From Lentisphaeria bacterium (GTDB taxonomy: Bacteria; Verrucomicrobiota; Lentisphaeria; Victivallales; UBA1829): a stretch of 40,383 nt of DNA. The DNA lies in contig JAGCNI010000006.1 of assembly GCA_017646015.1 (NCBI GenBank), forward strand, positions 1 to 40,383. Reading direction: 5' to 3'. Below, piece by piece: positions 33,520 to 40,383 of this stretch (position 1 is the first letter of the stretch; every line of letters begins with the position of its first letter). The position numbers and the translations under genes were made by a program. Below the pieces are notes generated by a model. It worked only from the letters and a program-made list of their open reading frames with translations. It searched no databases and had not been told where the DNA came from.

Positions 33520-35397
33520 TTATTTAATGATCTGGGTCGTTGAGTTGTTGCCTTTTTCCGATGCTTTTGCCATGGATTCTGCTGTTTTGTTGAACATGCG
33601 TTCATTCATTTGAAGCATCTGATCGAAGAGAGCTTTATTTTCTGCTTTACTCCGTTCGATTACCTGTAATTGCTCCTTATTGAGAGAACTCAAGGCTGCC
33701 GCTGCTGCCGGATTTCCGCGTGCCGCTGCTGCTGCCAGAAGAAGTTCCGGAGTCATTTTTGCCTGCATTTCCTGTTCATGCAGACGCAGGAGGTGTTCGC
33801 GTTTTTCCGGATCATCTTCTGCCATGAGCAGTGCTTTGGTATCCACGCCGGAGGCTGCCTGCATCATTTCGATTTTCTGTTTCTGATTGAAATTCTGTTT
33901 CTGCTGCTTGAGATCCAGCCATCCTTTGGCTGCTTCCTGTTCAGCGGCAACATTTTTCTTTTCCAGTTCCAGTTTGATTTCCTGGATTTTTGCTTCGATC
34001 TGCATGTTTTCAAAATTGGAATTCTGTTCCTGCAGACGGCGTTTCAATTCATTTTCCCGTTGCAGATTCAGAATTTCCTGTTCATGCTTTGCATCGTTAT
34101 AATCTCTTGCCAGCTGACTTGCCTGCTGAAGATCATCAAGATCATTTTCATGGGCGAGAGCGTCTTTTTCTTTCTGCCGTTCCCAGAGATATTTCATGCG
34201 TTCTGTTTCCTGAACACGCAATTCATCTTTGACACCTTTTTCATGAGCAAGCTGATTCATGTAGTCTTCCATTTCAAACTCACTCATTGCTTCCCGGCGG
34301 GTCGCATCATTGGCAAGCTCATCTGCACGACGCATAAATTCGATTTCCCGGCGTTTGGCTTCCACCTGTCCGGAAAGTTCACGGAGTTGAGCAAAAACTT
34401 CTGATTCAAATTCGAGCTCTTTCAGACGGATGAAGCACAGACCTCTTGCTGCAAGATTCCGGGAGAGAGCCGTAGAAACATAATTTTCCAATGTGATGCG
34501 CAGATCCGGATCTTTAAACAATTCGGCAACAGTGTGTGCATTGCAGAATTCACGCACAGAGTTGTCCACATCCTGCAGAAGACAATGAGCGATTTCATCA
34601 TATCCGACGGCAGAGGTCAGCACATCATTCTGCAGATAAAGACTGCTGCCCATCAGGTTCCGCATGAATTCAGAGGCATTGGTCTCATCGAATTGCAATA
34701 CGATCACTGTATGCAGATCCGCTTCAATATCATCACTGGTTCTGATTTTTTCAACACAGATCGGCAGAACAAATTCCGATTTGTCAACCATGATGATACA
34801 CTGTTCCCCTTCGGAATTGATCTGTGTATCCAGATCGTTGACCGGATAAAATCCCGGTTCCAGAACTTCTTTCACAGCTCCGCCTTCCAGAAGGATTGCC
34901 GCCTGACTTTCCTGAACATTCAATCCTTTGCCAAGAAGATTTTTCACATCAGCATACTCAAAACGTTCTGCAAAAATCTCTTCATTTTTCTGCCAGTTTC
35001 CGTCTGCCATATCCAGACGTCCGGAGGTGTTCTGAGCCTTGCCGCAGTGAGGGCAGGTTTTGGAATCATTGCCGATATGTTTGCCGCATCCACCGCAACG
35101 CCACCAGCCGCCGGGAGCTCCTGATCCGCATTTACTGCAGAATTTCGCCGCTACATGTACCCGTTTCCCGCAGATCTTCAGCTGATGCCCATCTTCATCC
35201 CGCAATGGTTTGTACGGCGCAAAGAGAGTTCTTTCCTGTGTATAGCAATAACCATTTTTGTCAAACCAGAGTTTCAGACGCAAGGTCGTGGCATCCCGCA
35301 TGGCTTTTTCGGCTTTCTCAAGTGCTTCCCCGGAAAGTGCACGTCCATTGTCGCCCACCAGCGATGTACACTTGTTAGTGTAAAGCTTTTCAATCAT
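33520..35397 (-). CDS. Zinc-ribbon, SPFH/band-7-like, coiled-coil protein
   Basis: The 625-residue protein has an N-terminal part with several C-x2-C pairs (CSKCG, CGGCGKHIG, CPHCGKA; about 85-125), then a band-7/SPFH-like domain (about 165-330; AILLEGGAVKEVLEPGFYPV and VLPICVEKIRTSDDIEADLHTVIVLQF), then a long Glu/Gln/Lys coiled coil (about 335-520) and an Ala-rich stretch. It has no membrane helix. Related zinc-ribbon SPFH proteins occur beside PspA-type membrane-stress genes in other bacteria. It probably assembles on the membrane as a scaffold. ATG 35397 follows GAGGG by seven bases. It is 24 bp after the HTH gene and 19 bp before the FHA gene. Confidence 0.8.
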   Translation of the reverse strand: MIEKLYTNKCTSLVGDNGRALSGEALEKAEKAMRDATTLRLKLWFDKNGYCYTQERTLFAPYKPLRDEDGHQLKICGKRVHVAAKFCSKCGSGAPGGWWRCGGCGKHIGNDSKTCPHCGKAQNTSGRLDMADGNWQKNEEIFAERFEYADVKNLLGKGLNVQESQAAILLEGGAVKEVLEPGFYPVNDLDTQINSEGEQCIIMVDKSEFVLPICVEKIRTSDDIEADLHTVIVLQFDETNASEFMRNLMGSSLYLQNDVLTSAVGYDEIAHCLLQDVDNSVREFCNAHTVAELFKDPDLRITLENYVSTALSRNLAARGLCFIRLKELEFESEVFAQLRELSGQVEAKRREIEFMRRADELANDATRREAMSEFEMEDYMNQLAHEKGVKDELRVQETERMKYLWERQKEKDALAHENDLDDLQQASQLARDYNDAKHEQEILNLQRENELKRRLQEQNSNFENMQIEAKIQEIKLELEKKNVAAEQEAAKGWLDLKQQKQNFNQKQKIEMMQAASGVDTKALLMAEDDPEKREHLLRLHEQEMQAKMTPELLLAAAAARGNPAAAAALSSLNKEQLQVIERSKAENKALFDQMLQMNERMFNKTAESMAKASEKGNNSTTQIIK

Positions 35398-35421
35398 TTG
35401 CAAACCCTCAAGTTTCTTATG

Positions 35422-35760
35422 TTAATCGTTTTTCTGATGTATTTCACAATATTCCGCTTTGTCATTCTCAATACAAGCTTTGCAGAGCTGAGCTCCGCAT
35501 TCTTTGCATTTGCCGGAGATCGACAGCGCACTGAAATATTTTTTCCCGCAACGGGAACAGATGTAACTCTGTTCGCCCGATGCCGGAGTCCCGACACTTT
35601 GACGATCCATATATTCTTTCAGCTGTGCTTCTGATACACGGAACATCTTTCCGATTCTCACACTGGGCAGTTCCCCGGTCTTCACCAGTTTGTAGATCAG
35701 CTGATAGTTGACCCCGAACAGATCTGCCACTTCTTCCAGAGAATAAAATTTGATTTCCAT
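35422..35760 (-). CDS. Helix-turn-helix protein with C-terminal cysteine cluster
   Basis: The 112-residue protein has an excisionase/MerR-like winged helix (about 5-52: YSLEEVADLFGVNYQLIYKLVKTG, VRIGKMFRVSEAQLKEYM) and a C-terminal metal site with CSRC, CKEC, CKAC and CEIH (about 68-110), reminiscent of B-box or RING-like ribbons. It is first in the nine-gene unit and is the most likely regulator of it; the paired domains could sense metal or bind another zinc-ribbon partner. I start at ATG 35760, seven bases after GAGG; ATG 35766 touches that motif. Confidence 0.82.
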   Translation of the reverse strand: MEIKFYSLEEVADLFGVNYQLIYKLVKTGELPSVRIGKMFRVSEAQLKEYMDRQSVGTPASGEQSYICSRCGKKYFSALSISGKCKECGAQLCKACIENDKAEYCEIHQKND

Positions 35761-35810
35761 AACCATACCTCTTTCCGAAAAATAAAGATTAATATTTCCC
35801 TTTTAGAGAT

Positions 35811-35838
35811 AATATACAATAAAATATAATAAAATCAA
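35811..35838 (-). promoter_or_regulatory. Promoter of the HTH-SPFH-FHA-protease-kinase unit
   Basis: On the minus strand TTGATT (35838-35833), a 16-bp spacer and TATATT (35816-35811) lie about 50 bp before the HTH start codon, in an AT-rich gap of 180 bp. No clear terminator for the upstream lipoprotein genes was seen in this gap. Confidence 0.55.
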
Positions 35839-35946
35839 GGGCTAAAAAATAAAAAACAATAAGAAATATAAAGAAAAATAAGAAAAACTTGTGTTTTTTA
35901 CCTTTTTCTCCCTTTTTGAAAACAAATGCTCCTTCCTTTTTTTAAA

Positions 35947-36792
35947 TCAGAATATCACCTCCGGTGTATAATTCCGGTTATAGAAACGGTAGATCTCATT
36001 ACGGTCAAGTTCCATGAGCGCATAACAGAATGCACGCATCATCTTATCTGTCACTTGCAGAAGCATCTGATGTTCCAGCATCCCTGTATATTGTTCATCA
36101 GGATCCGGGGGGACCGGGATCAGGTAACATGTCGGCAGAAATAAACCCAACAGTCCCAGATTGGAGCGTTGATGATTTCTTACCGTAAAATTGTAATTCT
36201 CTTTGATTTTTCCAATGTGAGTTTGTATATAATATAGAGAATCGACTTTCATCATTGCCGGAGTCAATCCGAAGAGCAGGGAAGATATCAGAAAGTCGAT
36301 ATTTGCTTCAGAATGGACCCGGTATGAACCCCTGTATTGAAACTTGACCGGCAGAGCATGCGTGCGGTCATTGGTAAAGAAATCCGGATAGCTGGTTGCC
36401 AGTTTCTGTTTCAATTCAGCGGTGAATTTTCTGGCTGCACGGGTCGTATTGACAACTTCTTTATCGTGTTTATGGCGTTTGACCAATTCTTTTTGATAAC
36501 TGATTTGAGTATGAATATCAAGACCTTTTTCTTCTGCTTCATCCTGTGATTTTTCAAAACAGTATAAAGTGATATTGGCATACTCACAATTATCCTGTCC
36601 GGGATTGGATGATCGTATCCCGCCGCTTAAAATCACTTGAATGTCCTCAATATAGAATTTGAATTTATAAGGAGATCGCGGTCTTGTATTCGTGTGATGA
36701 ACAATATAAAGTGTATTGGAAACACATCCGGTCAACAGAAAAAGTATTGTCAGAGAAAATAATACAGTTCCAGTAAGATGATTTTTTTTCAT
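35947..36792 (-). CDS. Predicted lipoprotein, family B copy 2
   Basis: The 281-residue product has a lipoprotein signal ending FLLTGC. It is clearly homologous to the gene at 37554-38402: both keep SPYKFKFYIEDIQV, YPDFFTN, a GL[LT]P turn, GLFLPTC and the final IYR-[FL]-YNRNYTPEV. The 3' ends are also very similar in DNA. Weaker shared patterns link it to the family A genes. It is the last gene before the 35.8-35.9 kb promoter gap. The start is ATG 36792; the frame extends three codons to a TTG. No known family; function unknown. Confidence 0.75.
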   Translation of the reverse strand: MKKNHLTGTVLFSLTILFLLTGCVSNTLYIVHHTNTRPRSPYKFKFYIEDIQVILSGGIRSSNPGQDNCEYANITLYCFEKSQDEAEEKGLDIHTQISYQKELVKRHKHDKEVVNTTRAARKFTAELKQKLATSYPDFFTNDRTHALPVKFQYRGSYRVHSEANIDFLISSLLFGLTPAMMKVDSLYYIQTHIGKIKENYNFTVRNHQRSNLGLLGLFLPTCYLIPVPPDPDEQYTGMLEHQMLLQVTDKMMRAFCYALMELDRNEIYRFYNRNYTPEVIF

Positions 36793-36817
36793 GATTTTCA
36801 ATTTCCGGTTGTTGTGA

Positions 36818-37519
36818 TTATGAATTATGCCTGATATTTTCCCGTATGATGGTTTCTTTATGATCCCGAATCGCCTTGAGGATCGCCCATTTCAGAATAC
36901 TGGAAAAATGCAACAGTTCAATGGAACGTTCATTGCCGGAATAATTGATGTAATGGATTTGTTTGTTTTTGCCACTGACACACAACGGACTGAACCAGCC
37001 GGCATATCCCTGTACTTCTGTATTGATCCTTGGGGTCAGAACAGCATCTGCAACATGGATCGTGATCTCAAAATAAGATTTAGAATCAAAATAACAAACC
37101 GGGATCAAGCCTAATGTGAAGACCGCTGCAAACATATTCAGTGATGATAAAAATGGAGATGTTACTGGTTTTGATTTATAATCGATTTCAATGGAAAGCG
37201 GCAGATTGCTTTGCAGATGTTTTCCCGTATGGAACAGTTGAGGATATTCCTTTTCCAATTCTGTTTTTATGAGACCGCGGGTTTCCTGCAAACTATGCAG
37301 AGAGAGTTCTTGTGATTTTTCCAGCATCGCTGTCAGTGATTGCAAATTGAAATTGATTTTCCGGATATACAGTTTGAATGGATAGTTTGCATCCATTACC
37401 GGACAGCTTCGCATATCTGTGTCGGCACTGAAGGTGGCACAGCCGGTCAGCAGGAGCCCGCTCAGAGAGAATACCAGAACAGCGATTGTGTCTTTCAGTG
37501 TTAAAAATTTTTTTCGCAT
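36818..37519 (-). CDS. Predicted lipoprotein, family A copy 2
   Basis: The 233-residue product has signal and lipobox LLLTGC and is homologous to the gene at 38425-39102. Shared landmarks are [ST]ADT-x-MRSCP-x-MDANYPFKLYIRKINF, LEKEYPQLFHTGKH, a membrane-like [VT]-x-GLIP stretch and GW[F]SPLC. GAGAGG lies five bases before ATG 37519; the frame continues eight codons upstream. It is followed by family B copy 2, as copy 1 of A is followed by copy 1 of B. Function unknown. Confidence 0.75.
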   Translation of the reverse strand: MRKKFLTLKDTIAVLVFSLSGLLLTGCATFSADTDMRSCPVMDANYPFKLYIRKINFNLQSLTAMLEKSQELSLHSLQETRGLIKTELEKEYPQLFHTGKHLQSNLPLSIEIDYKSKPVTSPFLSSLNMFAAVFTLGLIPVCYFDSKSYFEITIHVADAVLTPRINTEVQGYAGWFSPLCVSGKNKQIHYINYSGNERSIELLHFSSILKWAILKAIRDHKETIIRENIRHNS

Positions 37520-37553
37520 AACATCCTCTCTTTCAGGAATCATTCTGAGCCGG

Positions 37554-38402
37554 TCAGAATGTCACTTCCGGTGTATAATTCCGGTTATACAAACGGTAGA
37601 TCGCATCCCGGTCAAGCTCCATGACCGAATAACAGAATGCCCGCAACAGCTTATCGGTCACCCGCAGCAGAATTTGATTTTCCGTACGCATTCCCATGGA
37701 TTGTTTATCATAATCCCGATCAATGGGGATAAAGAAACAGGTCGGCAGGAATAAACCGATGATTCCCATGTTGCAGCGAATGTCATCTTTGACAGAAAAA
37801 CAGTAAGTCTCTCTGATTTTTTCGATCTGCATCCGGATGTAATAGATCTCATGTTCTTCCATGGTTGCAGGAAGCAATCCCAGAGTCAGAAAGGATAAAA
37901 GCGTATCCCATCCGGATTCAGCATACACTTTGAATGCTCCGTTGTATTGGAATTTGATCGGTAATGCTTCATGACGGTTGTTTGTAAAAAAATCCGGATA
38001 TTTTTCTGCCAGTTCACGTCTTACATTCGCTGTGAATTCTCTGGCAGCCCGGGTCGTATCAACAACTTCTTTGGCATGTTTGTAACGTCTTTTGTATTCT
38101 TGTACAAGACGTTGTTTCGCATTGATGTCAAGACCTCTTTCTTCGGCTTCTTCTTTGGCTTTTTCCATACAGTAGAATGTGATCGCCGTGTAGTCACAGG
38201 TGTCAGAAGAGGTTGAACTCATAAGAGAGCCGCCATTTAAAACCACTTGTATGTCTTCTATATAAAATTTGAATTTATATGGAGAATGGGGTTGTTCATC
38301 AGAAGAAAGTTCGATATAAAAAGTGTGGGAGGAACAACCAGTCAGAAGAGAGAGAAAGGCAAGCAAAAATATAGAGAATAAAAAAGTAAATTTATTTTTC
38401 AT
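37554..38402 (-). CDS. Predicted lipoprotein, family B copy 1
   Basis: The 282-residue product has a lipoprotein signal ending SLLTGC. The mature part contains the Lys/Glu-rich helix KAKEEAEERGLDINAK, DTTRAAREFTANVRRELAEKYPDFFTN, a hydrophobic LLSFLTLGLLP stretch, and the tail RAFCYSVMELDRDAIYRLYNRNYTPEV. It is the close homologue of 35947-36792. The pairing with family A genes argues for a duplicated two-gene unit. No named family is recognised. Confidence 0.75.
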   Translation of the reverse strand: MKNKFTFLFSIFLLAFLSLLTGCSSHTFYIELSSDEQPHSPYKFKFYIEDIQVVLNGGSLMSSTSSDTCDYTAITFYCMEKAKEEAEERGLDINAKQRLVQEYKRRYKHAKEVVDTTRAAREFTANVRRELAEKYPDFFTNNRHEALPIKFQYNGAFKVYAESGWDTLLSFLTLGLLPATMEEHEIYYIRMQIEKIRETYCFSVKDDIRCNMGIIGLFLPTCFFIPIDRDYDKQSMGMRTENQILLRVTDKLLRAFCYSVMELDRDAIYRLYNRNYTPEVTF

Positions 38403-38424
38403 GATACTGACTTTCTATTGTTGA

Positions 38425-39102
38425 TCAGGAATTTCTCTTGATATGTTCCTGAATGATTTTTTCTTTTTCGGTTTGGATCGCTTGCAGAATTGCCCATTTC
38501 AGGATTTGGGTGAAATGGTGAATATTGACCGGACGGTTCTGTCCTGAATAATCAAAGTAGCGGATTTGTGCGCCATCCGGTGCACAGAGCGGACTGAACC
38601 ATCCCCAGTATCCTTTGAGTTTTGTTTTGATATTCTTGTTTACGGTAATATCTGCAACTTTGATCCTGACAATGAAATTGGACTCTGAATTGATATAGAC
38701 TGTCGGGATCAATCCGATCGAGACAAGTGTTGCAAGAGAATTCAACCCCAGCAGAAAGGTTCCCCCTTCGTGCGAAGTTTTATACTCGATATCAACTGCC
38801 ACCGGCAAATTGCTCTGCTGATGTTTGCCGGTATAGAACAATTGAGGATATTCCTGTTCCAATTCTTTTTTGATCCTTCCGCGTGCCTGTTGAAGATTCC
38901 GCAGCGAGATATCCTGCTGATATTTCGCTGCTTTTGTGATGGAACGAATATCAAAATTGATCTTCCGGATATAGAGCTTGAATGGATAGTTTGCATCCAT
39001 TTTCGGACAGCTTCGCATATTGGTATCGGCACTGTATGTCGCACATCCGGTCAATAGAACGCTGACTCCCAACACTGCAAACCATGTAAGAATGAGTTTC
39101 AT
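38425..39102 (-). CDS. Predicted lipoprotein, family A copy 1
   Basis: The 225-residue product has lipobox VLLTGC. Its mature domain has the landmarks listed for copy 2 at 36818-37519. Its ATG overlaps the kinase stop codon by one base (TAATG) and GGGAGG lies six bases upstream, so it is translationally coupled to the receptor kinase before it. That makes a direct role near the kinase's extracytoplasmic part plausible. Function unknown. Confidence 0.78.
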   Translation of the reverse strand: MKLILTWFAVLGVSVLLTGCATYSADTNMRSCPKMDANYPFKLYIRKINFDIRSITKAAKYQQDISLRNLQQARGRIKKELEQEYPQLFYTGKHQQSNLPVAVDIEYKTSHEGGTFLLGLNSLATLVSIGLIPTVYINSESNFIVRIKVADITVNKNIKTKLKGYWGWFSPLCAPDGAQIRYFDYSGQNRPVNIHHFTQILKWAILQAIQTEKEKIIQEHIKRNS

Positions 39103-40383
39103 TAATTGCCTCCCAGAAATTTTAAACGATTTCCTGCTTCTTTGTGACCATTGATTTTCGCCTTTTGCAAATATTGCTGCGCTTTATCAAGATCATATTT
39201 GATGATTGTAAACTTATCTGTACCCCGGAATTTCGCATAGGAACAACCCAATATATATTGCGCTTGTACATATCCGGAGTCCGCCGCAAGTTTCAGCAAT
39301 TCATACCCTTTTTGCGGTTCCACAAAACCGCCTTTCCCATTGAGATAAATGAGCGCAAGACGGTATGCTGCATGATAATTTTTTCTTTCGACCAGCTCAG
39401 AATAACTTTCAACAGCATCTTTCCATTCGCCTCGTTTTTCAGAGAGAATACCCAATCGGCAATCAGAATCATTGAAACCTCTTCTTTCCGCTTGACGGTA
39501 ACAGAGAATTGCCTGTCCGTAGGATTTTATTTTTTCAAAACATTCTCCCTTATGCATCAGGTTTTCAAGGGGCAGTTCTCCTGTGAGTTTATTATAGAAA
39601 CCGAGAGCCTCGCTGTATGCTTTGATATCATAAAGCTGTTCAGCCTGCTTCAAAATCTCAGCTTGAGCAAGAGACTGTTCCTCATTCGATCCTTGTCTTA
39701 AATTTGATTTTTTTCCTGCTGAGAAATTTTCTTCACGCTTTGGGGTAGGTTGTTTCAATACTGCCTGCCGTTGTTTTTCAGCATTTTCTTTTGCGATCCG
39801 TTCTTCTTCGGCTTTTTTGAGTGCTTTTTCTTTTTCTGCCAGAAGCCGGAGTGCCAGTTCATTGGCTTTTCTAGCATCTTCCGCCGCCTTGATCTTCGCT
39901 TGAAGAGCTGCTTCTGCCTCCCGTTTTTCCTGAACCGCTTTTTCTTTTGCGATCCGTTCTTCTTCGGCTTTTTTCAGGGCATTTTCTTTTGCGATCTGTT
40001 TTTCTTGATCCGCTTTTTCCTGTTGTTTCAATGCCGCCAGACGCTGTGCTTTTGCATTTTCTTTGGCGGTTTTCTGCTGATGAAGATAGATTCCGCTGCC
40101 TGCCAGAATGAGTACGAGTAGAACAGCTCCCGATATGAGTCCGATCCATTTTGCATTGGATTTACCATTGCCCGCAATTTTTTTCCCGGACAATGCAGCA
40201 ATAAATTCAGCACAGCTGGCAAAACGTTCCGGCGGATCTTTACTCATCGCCTTGATCAGTGCATTTTGCGCCGTCTTGGATAAATCGGGGATCTGTTCAG
40301 CTGTTTCATGCAGAACCGCCTCGCGTAACACGGCAGGATCCTGACTTTCAAAGGGAAGATGTCCTGCGAGCATTTCGTAGGTC
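39102..40383 (-). CDS. Transmembrane Ser/Thr kinase with coiled coil and Sel1-like repeats (5' end missing)
   Basis: The window holds the last part of a receptor kinase; the frame is open to the edge and starts TYEMLAGHLPFE, matching the kinase C-lobe of the 24704-27820 gene (TYEMIAGHLPFE). After the lobe (first about 70 residues) comes a membrane helix (WIGLISGAVLLVLILAGSGI), then a highly charged Ala/Lys/Glu coiled coil with two KKAEEERIAKE copies 52 residues apart, similar in composition to TolA. The last 200 residues have TPR/Sel1-like repeats (AAYRLALIYLNGKGG, LLKLAADSGYVQAQYILGCSYA). The catalytic motifs are outside the window. It is coupled to the four lipoprotein genes downstream. Confidence 0.85.
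   Translation of the reverse strand, partial: TYEMLAGHLPFESQDPAVLREAVLHETAEQIPDLSKTAQNALIKAMSKDPPERFASCAEFIAALSGKKIAGNGKSNAKWIGLISGAVLLVLILAGSGIYLHQQKTAKENAKAQRLAALKQQEKADQEKQIAKENALKKAEEERIAKEKAVQEKREAEAALQAKIKAAEDARKANELALRLLAEKEKALKKAEEERIAKENAEKQRQAVLKQPTPKREENFSAGKKSNLRQGSNEEQSLAQAEILKQAEQLYDIKAYSEALGFYNKLTGELPLENLMHKGECFEKIKSYGQAILCYRQAERRGFNDSDCRLGILSEKRGEWKDAVESYSELVERKNYHAAYRLALIYLNGKGGFVEPQKGYELLKLAADSGYVQAQYILGCSYAKFRGTDKFTIIKYDLDKAQQYLQKAKINGHKEAGNRLKFLGGN

Overview
The window looks like a chromosomal segment of a Lentisphaerota-type (PVC superphylum) bacterium. The evidence is indirect: a pseudopilin with a near-perfect [17 protein letters not shown]-terminus and a short C-terminal DGH motif sits inside a carbohydrate locus; DUF4838 and GHL-type hydrolases are present; and there are Ser/Thr kinase receptors, one carrying a formylglycine-generating-enzyme-like domain. 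No rRNA, tRNA, insertion sequence or CRISPR array was seen.

Region 1 (1-5.0 kb, minus strand): the first 15 codons of a small membrane protein run off the left edge. Then come an M24 creatinase-like protein with altered metal ligands and an apparent operon dnaA - PHP phosphatase - radC - acpS.

Region 2 (5.0-8.9 kb): an AT-rich gap of about 650 bp with DnaA-box-like sites separates leftward dnaA from rightward ptsH(HPr)-trkA-trkH. Gene direction diverges from this gap, so it is a candidate replication origin.

Region 3 (9.1-21.7 kb): a carbohydrate locus with a LacI regulator, DapA-family aldolase/lyase, PfkB sugar kinase, pseudopilin, exported DUF4838 protein, beta-helix protein, GHL10-like TIM-barrel protein and CE7-type esterase, all on plus. 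A GHL6-like hydrolase with its own promoter converges from the minus strand. Most of the enzymes lack signal peptides, which suggests intracellular processing of an imported acetylated or uronic-acid-like glycan.

Region 4 (22.2-23.9 kb): asd and an isochorismatase-family hydrolase, each followed by a strong intrinsic terminator.

Region 5 (23.9-40.4 kb, all minus): the most unusual part. A nine-gene unit starts at a promoter near 35.8 kb and ends at a bidirectional terminator near 23.9 kb. It encodes, in order, an HTH/Cys-cluster protein, a zinc-ribbon SPFH coiled-coil protein, a zinc-ribbon FHA protein, two related lipoproteins, a double CsgG-like exported protein, a membrane-anchored trypsin-like protease, a Ser/Thr kinase fused to an FGE-like domain, and a final lipoprotein. 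Upstream lies a second receptor kinase (Sel1 repeats, cut by the right edge) followed by four tandem lipoproteins that all appear to belong to one family (two A-B pairs). Together these look like an envelope-sensing or envelope-assembly system built on phosphorylation (kinase plus FHA reader), a membrane scaffold, a protease and many lipoproteins. I do not recognise it as a described system.
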